Shown piece by piece: positions 58,153-64,000 of a DNA stretch of 64,000 bases. The DNA is from G963662265 sp963668545. Its GTDB lineage: Bacteria; Spirochaetota; Spirochaetia; CADAEX01. Made by a program: the position numbers and the translations under genes. The DNA lies in assembly GCA_963668545.1 (NCBI GenBank), contig OY764868.1, positions 3,162,001 to 3,226,000 on the forward strand, given 5' to 3'. Within the stretch, counting starts at the first letter, position 1, and each line of letters begins with the position of its first letter. The notes below the pieces were generated by a model. It was not told the DNA's origin and searched no databases. It saw only the letters and a list, made by a program, of their open reading frames with translations.

Positions 58153-59568
58153 CTATTCCACATGTACAAGAATTCTGTCAAACGGCTTTACAGCTGATTC
58201 TGAATCATTGCTGCCTGCTGCATCGCCTTCAGCAGGTAAAAGCCTGGCAAAAACAACATTCTCGTCATGATAAAACTCAATCTCACCAATCATTTCGCTG
58301 TCCGAGCGGAAAACATATCCCCTGTCGCCGTCTTCCAATTCCAGAATTCTGTTCATGTAAACAGATATTCTGTCTTTGTTTTCAACAAACAGAATGTAAC
58401 CGCTTACTCCTGTCTCAGTGATATAATGGTCAAAAGCGGTTGAGAAAGAGGATATCAGCTCATTCCTGAGTTTAAGTGTTTCTGCACTTCTTTCCCAGCC
58501 TTTTTCATACTTGCTGATAATGCGGCTTCCTTTCTCATAGAGCCTGTCCAGGGCTTCCGGAACAGAATTTTCATACCCTATTCTTTTGAGACGCTCAAGG
58601 ATAGTCTCCACATCGGAAGCATCCTTTCTTACAGATTTTATTTCATCAGATGTAAGAACATTGTTACTGTCAAGTATAATAACAGATTCATCTGCAGCAT
58701 ACTCAGTGATACCCGGATCATTTTTATCTGCCAGAATCCCGAGATACCTGTCTTCTTCGAAAACAGGATTATACTTGTTGAACATCTGTTCAAGCTCGTT
58801 TTTGTGTCTGCTTTTAAGAACAGAGACAAGCCTTCTGTTGTCTCTCTGAAGTGTGGAAATTTCGCTGTCATAGCGGTTTTCCATTTCATCAATTCTGGAT
58901 TCATACATATCAACAGTATTCTGCATTTCTATTTCAGCCTTTTTCTGCTGGCTGTTAAGAAGCTCTTCCTGTTTTCTTGCCTGTTCCAGAACTGTGGCAT
59001 CATAGGATGCTATTGCTTTTTCAATTTCACTTATCTCTTTTTCCTTATCTTCAATCTTTTTGCTGTATTCCTTGTCAAGAGATGCAATTGTACGGGATTC
59101 CTTCCGTCTCAGGGCTGCAAGCTCCCTGTTTTTTTCCTCATCACTCTTATTGCTTTCCCTTACAATTAAAGACTCTCTCTCCCTCTGATTTTTTGCTTCT
59201 GCAACTGCTGCACTGTATTCCTCTTTAAGCAGCTTCAGTTCTTTCCTCGCCCTTTCAAGTTTCTGCTCATAGTTTTTAGCAACATCAAGGATATCCTTGA
59301 GGTTTACATCTTCAAAATCCTTTATCTCTATAGGGACTATTCTTCCGGATGCCTGAATATATCTGGTTACAGCATAGGCTGTCCCTACAAAAACAATCAG
59401 AAATATCAGTATTGTGATAATTACAAGGTAATTCCTGTTCTTTTTTGTTGCAGAAAACTCTTTCTCAAGATCATAAAGGTCCTTGCTGCCTATCTCCAGA
59501 TTTTTCCAGTCAAGAAATGTTTTTCTGCTCTGACTTACTATATCTTTTACTTTTCTGTCATTGTCCAT
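58153..59568 (-). CDS. Single-pass membrane protein with long coiled coil
   Basis: 471 residues from the ATG at 59566-59568; a GTG 12 nt upstream is possible. A 45-residue cytoplasmic lead is followed by one membrane helix (YLVIITILIFLIVFVGTAYAV) near 47-67. A heptad-rich coiled coil spans about 95-255 (YEQKLERARKELKLLKEEYS, SYDATVLEQARKQEELLNSQ). A C-terminal domain (260-471) contains IILDSNNVLTSDEIKSV and GYILFVENKDRISVYMNRILE. No known enzyme motif is present. It overlaps the cyclase stop by 22 bp, so the two are made together, and it probably acts as a partner or scaffold outside the membrane. Confidence 0.83.
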   Translation of the reverse strand: MDNDRKVKDIVSQSRKTFLDWKNLEIGSKDLYDLEKEFSATKKNRNYLVIITILIFLIVFVGTAYAVTRYIQASGRIVPIEIKDFEDVNLKDILDVAKNYEQKLERARKELKLLKEEYSAAVAEAKNQRERESLIVRESNKSDEEKNRELAALRRKESRTIASLDKEYSKKIEDKEKEISEIEKAIASYDATVLEQARKQEELLNSQQKKAEIEMQNTVDMYESRIDEMENRYDSEISTLQRDNRRLVSVLKSRHKNELEQMFNKYNPVFEEDRYLGILADKNDPGITEYAADESVIILDSNNVLTSDEIKSVRKDASDVETILERLKRIGYENSVPEALDRLYEKGSRIISKYEKGWERSAETLKLRNELISSFSTAFDHYITETGVSGYILFVENKDRISVYMNRILELEDGDRGYVFRSDSEMIGEIEFYHDENVVFARLLPAEGDAAGSNDSESAVKPFDRILVHVE

Positions 59569-61247
59569 ATTCCGTTCCACCCTTCCGGCGGGGTCTTGCC
59601 GGAAATTCTTTCTATAAATACGTCAGCGGCAGGAAGGCGGGAAATTGAAAAATTCCTTTCCGCACTTCTCCAGTCACCTTTATAATATTCCTTAAGAGCT
59701 GTGCTGAAGGTCCTGAGCTTTGCTTCCAGTTCATCATCAAGGATTTCCACCGGAACAGGCCAGTAAATTCTCTTGCCTGTATTTTTTCCCTTTACCCTGA
59801 CTATATCAAGTTCCTGGAAATAAAAATCTTCAGTAAAACCTGATGCATCATCCTTAATATATTCCGAACAGATTACAGGTACTTTATATATCCTTGTCAG
59901 CCCCTCGAGACGTGAAGCTGAGTTAACATTGTCCCCGATTACAGTATTGGTCATACGCTCATTTGATCCGATATTGCCGTAAAAAACCTCTCCTCCGTCT
60001 ATACCTACTCCTACTTCGATAAGAACAGCCTTGTAGACGATTTCTTCCGCCCTGGTCAGCGCTCCCCTCTTTTTGACAATCTCCTCCCTTTTGTCAATCA
60101 TCTTTTTCCTGAGGTCTGCAGCAACTTCCTGTATTCTGTAAGATGCCTGAAGTGCTTCGACCGACTTGTTCTCAGCAAGATCATCAAAAGTCCCGAAAAT
60201 TGCAAGCAGGGCATCCCCGATAATGGAACCCACAATACCCTCTTTTCTATGGACCTCTTTTATTGCATTCTGATAGTGCATGTTGATGAGATTGATTATA
60301 TCAGTACCCAGTACTTCAGTCATATTTGTAAACTGTTTTATGTCTGAAAAAATAATTGTCAGGTCTTTTGAGGCGCCTTCAAGCCGGATCTGTTTTTCCA
60401 TATAGGCTTTCTTGACAACATCGGCAGTTACAAACTTTCTGAATATTGTCATGAGGTTGTCTATATTGCTTGAAAGGGAATTGAAAGACATTCCCAGAAG
60501 GGTAATATCATCATTGGGAGCATCTCCGAGATCAACCAGGCCGAATTTCTGCTCCTCTCTCATTTTCATTATCTGGTCAGTCATCCTGGGGACAAACCTC
60601 AGAATGTGGCTTACAAGATAGATACCCAGGGCACCGCATATGATTGTTATTAAAATAATGATTATTGATATCCTGATAAATACAATTCTGGTCTGGTGAT
60701 AAAACTCATTGACCTCTTCCGCCCTTACCAGGTATGCATCCCATTTCTGGTTATACTTTGTCACACCGAAATAATCACTTCCCGCCATGGAGAAATTGAG
60801 AGAACTTTCATTTTGCTTATCACTGATGAGAACACTGATCTTCTTTTCAAGATCACCGAGATCCTTCTTGCCTGGGGGCCTGCCGGGGGAAGCGCTGAAA
60901 AGGATTTCCCCGTTAGGGGCATATCCGAGGAAAACAGATTTTTCACCTTTCAGCTCCTTCAGTGCTCTTTCTTTAATATACCCGACAGCTTCTTCCCTGT
61001 TCTGGTTATAGGTATATATTTCATACTGGTTGTTGCTGAATGTATGAAGATCTTTCAAGTCACGGACCAGAAGCTGATTCATCAGCTTTATCTGGACCCC
61101 TCTGTTGAGAACAAGATTGATATAATTTGTTGTGAAATTTGAAAGCAGAAGCAGAATTATAAACAATCCGGTAATTTTAATTGTAATTGGAACAACTCTT
61201 GTTCCCCTGATCTTGTAACCTATCAGGCGTTTTAGTTTATTAGCCAT
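59547..61247 (-). CDS. Membrane class III nucleotide cyclase with HAMP
   Basis: 566 residues. TM1 lies near 22-44, an extracytoplasmic sensor at 45-190, TM2 near 193-217 (IRISIIIILITIICGALGIYL), HAMP to 275, and a cyclase homology domain at 290-490. Both metal-binding Asp are kept (TIIFSDIKQFTNM near 300; IIGDALLAIFG near 344), as are the transition-state Asn and Arg (IGDNVNSASRLEG). The residues that select adenine, normally Lys and Asp, are Ser (VGSIIGD) and Thr (RMTNTVIGD). So nucleotide choice, ATP or GTP, cannot be assumed. It leads a three-gene operon with two coiled-coil envelope proteins. Confidence 0.9.
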   Translation of the reverse strand: MANKLKRLIGYKIRGTRVVPITIKITGLFIILLLLSNFTTNYINLVLNRGVQIKLMNQLLVRDLKDLHTFSNNQYEIYTYNQNREEAVGYIKERALKELKGEKSVFLGYAPNGEILFSASPGRPPGKKDLGDLEKKISVLISDKQNESSLNFSMAGSDYFGVTKYNQKWDAYLVRAEEVNEFYHQTRIVFIRISIIIILITIICGALGIYLVSHILRFVPRMTDQIMKMREEQKFGLVDLGDAPNDDITLLGMSFNSLSSNIDNLMTIFRKFVTADVVKKAYMEKQIRLEGASKDLTIIFSDIKQFTNMTEVLGTDIINLINMHYQNAIKEVHRKEGIVGSIIGDALLAIFGTFDDLAENKSVEALQASYRIQEVAADLRKKMIDKREEIVKKRGALTRAEEIVYKAVLIEVGVGIDGGEVFYGNIGSNERMTNTVIGDNVNSASRLEGLTRIYKVPVICSEYIKDDASGFTEDFYFQELDIVRVKGKNTGKRIYWPVPVEILDDELEAKLRTFSTALKEYYKGDWRSAERNFSISRLPAADVFIERISGKTPPEGWNGIWTMTEK

Positions 61248-61573
61248 GTTTCTATCCGAATATAATTATTTTAGGGTACTTCCTTGTTAAAAGCAATCAA
61301 TAATTTTGGATGCAGTAAATAACGGAGGATGTTATTTTGAAATAAAAGTAAACAAAAACCTGATAACAATAACTTTTTGTAATGACAAACTGCTCCCCCT
61401 GCATGGACCTGTTGTATAATTCCTTATTTTTTGTTTATATACCATTAAGAAACGAATGATGAATATCTGTGTCCTGCATCATATCAGCAGACCTTTTTAA
61501 AAATACCTGACATCCATCAGATACAGTGCGGGATTTACAGAGGTTTCTTAATACTACTTAACTGGAGAATACT
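61248..61573. other. Intergenic region upstream of divergent cyclase and thrH-like genes
   Basis: 326 bp. On the minus strand TTGCTT and TAAAAT, 17 bp apart (near 61270-61300), could serve the cyclase. On the plus strand GTATAAT near 61412-61418 lacks a good -35. I see no hairpin, repeat or small gene that I can support. Confidence 0.5.
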
Positions 61574-62179
61574 ATGTATGTCGTATGCCTTGATCTTGAA
61601 GGAGTTCTGGTTCCTGAAATCTGGATCAATGTTGCCCTTAAAACAGGAATTGAAGAACTGAAACTCACAACAAGAGATATTTCAGATTATGATGTCCTAA
61701 TGAAAAAGAGGATAGGGATCCTTGATGAACACAAACTGAAACTCAAGGATATTCAGGATGTTATAGAAACTATGGATCCTCTTGTAGGGGCATTTGATTT
61801 TATTGAGAAACTCAGGGAAAACACACAAGTTGTAATACTTTCAGATACTTTCAGACAGTTTGCAAAACCTCTGATGAGGAAACTTGCATGGCCCACACTT
61901 TTCTGCAACGATCTCATTGTCAACAGCGATGACCAGATAACAGACTACAGGCTCAGACAGAAAGACGGAAAGAAATTCGCGGTTCAGGGTTTCCATTCAA
62001 TGGGGCTGAAAGTTGCAGCATCAGGCGATTCTTACAATGATCTTTCAATGATAAGGGAAGCTGACGGAGGCGTGCTTTTCTGCCCTCCCGAGCAGATAGT
62101 CCTTGATAATTCAGATCTCCCTGTTGCTCACAACTATGAAGAGCTCTACAGGCATATCAAAAATATAATTGCTGAATAG
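61574..62179 (+). CDS. ThrH-like HAD phosphatase / phosphotransferase
   Basis: 201 residues, the size of ThrH. The HAD nucleophile motif is VVCLDLEGVLVPEIW (DxEG rather than DxDG, as in ThrH). Motif II is VVILSDTFRQFAKPLMRKL, motif III includes Lys in YRLRQKDGKKFAVQ, and motif IV is AASGDSYNDLSMIREAD. ThrH acts as phosphoserine phosphatase and transfers phosphate to homoserine; which reaction is used here is open. GGAG precedes the ATG. It is convergent with the hybrid kinase. Confidence 0.9.
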   Translation: MYVVCLDLEGVLVPEIWINVALKTGIEELKLTTRDISDYDVLMKKRIGILDEHKLKLKDIQDVIETMDPLVGAFDFIEKLRENTQVVILSDTFRQFAKPLMRKLAWPTLFCNDLIVNSDDQITDYRLRQKDGKKFAVQGFHSMGLKVAASGDSYNDLSMIREADGGVLFCPPEQIVLDNSDLPVAHNYEELYRHIKNIIAE

Positions 62180-62185
62180 CAAAAT

Positions 62186-62223
62186 CCGGAAAGGATGATT
62201 GAACCTTCAATCATCCTTTCCGG
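62186..62223. terminator. Bidirectional 18-bp hairpin between convergent genes
   Basis: A perfect 18-bp inverted repeat (CCGGAAAGGATGATTGAA, 2-nt loop CC, and its complement) starts 6 bp after the thrH-like stop. It contains the last codons and the stop codon of the convergent hybrid kinase. T runs are short on both sides. Confidence 0.7.
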
Positions 62224-64000
62224 TTGTCCAGATGTAACAGGAGAATCCCGAACTCTTTTCCGACTTCTTCAATGAGCCTTCCGGATTCCCTGATATTTCT
62301 TCCCCTGGCACTCTGTTCAAGAAGAGCAGCGGCATTTCCAAGCCTTTCCATTGAAAGATTCCACCCCCCCCCTTTTATTGAGTGGGCCTCTCTTGTAAGG
62401 TCTTCGAATTTCCCCTGATCAAGGAGTTCCCTCATAACAGAAAGCTGTCCGGCAACCCTTTCCCGGAATTCTGAAAGAACCTCATCAAGGACCTCTTTTT
62501 CCCCCATGAATGTCTCAAGGGCATCATTATAGCTGAAAACAGATCCCGGGCTTTCATTCCGGTTGTCCTGCTCATCATTTTCATCACTCATCTGAACAGC
62601 ACGGATTTCATCATCAACAGTCAGCTCATCAAGAGAGTTATCCTCATCTGCCTGTTCAAGCTCTTCAAGTTCAGCAACTTCCTCGTCTCCGAGAAGCCAT
62701 TTATTTATTACAGGGAAAAGATCCCCCTTCTTGAACGGTTTGGTGAGAAAATCATCCATCCCGGCATCAATACATTTTTCCTTTTCCCCTGCTACAGCAT
62801 TTGCAGTAACAGCAATAATAGGGGTTTTAACCCCCTTTTTCCTTATAGCTTCTGTTGCCTGAAAACCGTTCATGACCGGCATCTGTATATCCATGAAAAT
62901 CAGGTCAAAAGTTTCTGAATCAACAGCTTCTGAAGCTTCAAGGCCGTTGTTTGCAACTGTGACATCAATATTAATATTGTTCAGGATTGTCTTGAAAAGC
63001 TTCTGGTTGACATAATAGTCCTCGGCAAGAAGGACCTTTTTCCTGCTGGCTGCCAGCAGTTCCCTGATAATGTTCTGTTCCTCTTCAGAACTGTCCCCTT
63101 TTTCTGTCTCCAGGTCCACAACAATATCAAGGGCCTTATACACTGCCTTGTAAAGCTCCCATTTCTTGACAGGCTTGTTCAGGTACTCATCAAACCAGTT
63201 GAGGAGTTTCATTTTTGCCTCATCACCGCTCTTACCGACAGGTGTCATAAGTATTTTTTTAATATCCCTGAATGCCGGATCAGCATTCAGTTCCCCGGCC
63301 AGCTGCCATCCGTCCATTCCAGGCATTTTCTTGTCAATCATTATAAGATCAATACTTTGGCAACCGCTGCCGGAGGGATCAGCAAGAAATTCCAGAGCGG
63401 CCTGGCCGGATACAGCCTCATATACAACAGCACCGAGCTCTTCCACATATTTTCTCAGCTCTCTGCGGCTTCTTGCATTGTCATCCACTATCAGGACTTC
63501 AAAGTTTTCAGGCAGTTTTTCAGGCAGGAAATATTTTCTTGTTTTACTCTCTATTTCCTTTGTCGGGAAGGCAAACCAGAATACGGAACCCCTCCCTTCA
63601 ATACTGTCGACACCGATCTTTCCCTTAAAAAGATGCACAAGATTCTTGCAGATTGAAAGCCCCAGTCCGGTCCCTCCGTATTTCCTTGTTACAGAGGAAT
63701 CAACCTGGCTGAATGAACGGAAAAGCTTGTCTTTCCTGCTTTCAGGAATCCCTATACCTGTATCCCGCACAGCAAACTGGAGTACAACCCGCCCTTTTAC
63801 CCTTTTGGCTACAGAACAGCTGATTGATATTTCCCCCCGGGATGTAAATTTTATCGCATTGTTGAGAAGATTAATTATTATCTGCCTCAGGCGCACAGGA
63901 TCGCCTGTAATGATTTCAGGAACATCACGGGCAATCGAAAGGATTACTTCAAGGTCCTTTTTATGGGCTTCCATTGATATAAGCGATACAGCAGCCTCTA
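62211..64000 (-). CDS. Hybrid histidine kinase (N-terminus outside the window)
   Basis: At least 596 residues are visible. The frame stays open to base 64000 (EAAVSLISMEAHKKDLEV reads through the edge), so the sensor and HisKA parts lie outside; the ATG at 63974 is internal. Order seen: HATPase (IINLLNNAIKFTSRGE, DTGIGIPESRKDKLF, KYGGTGLGLSICK); receiver 1 (VLIVDDNARSRRELRKY, LIMIDKKMPGMDGWQL); receiver 2 (VLLAEDYYVNQKLFK, DLIFMDIQMPVMNGFQA, TAN, FLTKPF); an acidic linker; and an HPt domain with phospho-His in TREAHSIKGGGWNLSME. Receiver 1 shows MTPV where the usual switch Ser/Thr region stands. This is a complete BarA-type phosphorelay within one chain. No response regulator lies beside it. 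Confidence 0.93.
   Translation of the reverse strand, partial: EAAVSLISMEAHKKDLEVILSIARDVPEIITGDPVRLRQIIINLLNNAIKFTSRGEISISCSVAKRVKGRVVLQFAVRDTGIGIPESRKDKLFRSFSQVDSSVTRKYGGTGLGLSICKNLVHLFKGKIGVDSIEGRGSVFWFAFPTKEIESKTRKYFLPEKLPENFEVLIVDDNARSRRELRKYVEELGAVVYEAVSGQAALEFLADPSGSGCQSIDLIMIDKKMPGMDGWQLAGELNADPAFRDIKKILMTPVGKSGDEAKMKLLNWFDEYLNKPVKKWELYKAVYKALDIVVDLETEKGDSSEEEQNIIRELLAASRKKVLLAEDYYVNQKLFKTILNNINIDVTVANNGLEASEAVDSETFDLIFMDIQMPVMNGFQATEAIRKKGVKTPIIAVTANAVAGEKEKCIDAGMDDFLTKPFKKGDLFPVINKWLLGDEEVAELEELEQADEDNSLDELTVDDEIRAVQMSDENDEQDNRNESPGSVFSYNDALETFMGEKEVLDEVLSEFRERVAGQLSVMRELLDQGKFEDLTREAHSIKGGGWNLSMERLGNAAALLEQSARGRNIRESGRLIEEVGKEFGILLLHLDNRKG

Overview
This 64 kb window is bacterial chromosome, about 40% G+C, gene-dense, with no rRNA, tRNA, CRISPR array, transposase or phage module that I can see. 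It most likely comes from a free-living or gut spirochaete. Pointers are a CarD-like regulator next to a fused ispDF gene, a mitochondrial/spirochaete-type EF-G, a solute-binding protein with the 'FAGGKKE' N-terminus common in spirochaetes, a DUF4416 protein, PEGA/FecR lipoproteins and many second-messenger enzymes. The taxon is inferred from protein likeness, not from a marker search.

Layout. 1-6.7 kb: a sugar ABC operon on the minus strand (binding protein, permease, ATPase, permease, PfkB kinase) with a LacI-type regulator at its end and three tandem 13-bp operator repeats behind the promoter. 6.9-10 kb: an AraC/GyrI regulator, an unknown protein and an exported ankyrin-repeat protein. 10-12.3 kb: an ArsR gene divergent from a thioredoxin-fold / DGC-domain / ArsP-like permease operon. 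12.4-18.8 kb: a TPR-GAF-GGDEF cyclase and a two-gene RND pump. 18.8-22.3 kb: a ferric-reductase-like membrane flavoprotein with a small exported partner, then an atypical pyruvate-kinase-like protein. 22.3-22.6 kb: the remains of an rtcB RNA ligase gene. 22.6-26.8 kb: a VanZ-like protein and a CreD / response regulator / sensor kinase set. 26.8-29.7 kb: an HNH protein and a large protein with an internal HPr domain.

29.7-31.2 kb is the most unusual stretch. It holds no long ORF but three homologous promoter blocks marked by TTATCGATAA-type palindromes. Each drives a short transcript ended by a strong terminator. Two encode paralogous 31- and 33-residue single-helix membrane peptides sharing an AFIED...PN..DW tail. 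The first appears to be RNA only. Two of the transcripts share two hairpins and a GATTCCTCC (anti-Shine-Dalgarno-like) segment, and the third keeps parts of this plan. I recognise no described system here.

31.2-43.4 kb carries gdhA, a PEP/pyruvate-binding-domain protein, leuS, an M24 peptidase, a lipoprotein, DUF4416, an unknown cytoplasmic protein and an SLT transglycosylase. 43.6-50.9 kb carries an aldo/keto reductase, a FecR-PEGA-propeller lipoprotein, an OppA-like binding protein, carD and ispDF. 50.9-64 kb carries a Cache-GAF-HD-GYP protein, a small ATPase, a fusA paralogue, a coiled-coil/class III cyclase operon, a ThrH-like phosphatase and a hybrid histidine kinase cut by the window edge.

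A second theme is start-codon placement. Many genes here have good Shine-Dalgarno sites, but at least seven have no evident one and instead carry a sigma-70-like promoter whose -10 box ends only 6-9 nt before the ATG. That predicts leaderless or nearly leaderless mRNAs, including those of carD and leuS. The window also encodes both a diguanylate cyclase and an HD-GYP protein as well as a class III nucleotide cyclase, so both c-di-GMP and cyclic-mononucleotide signalling are likely.
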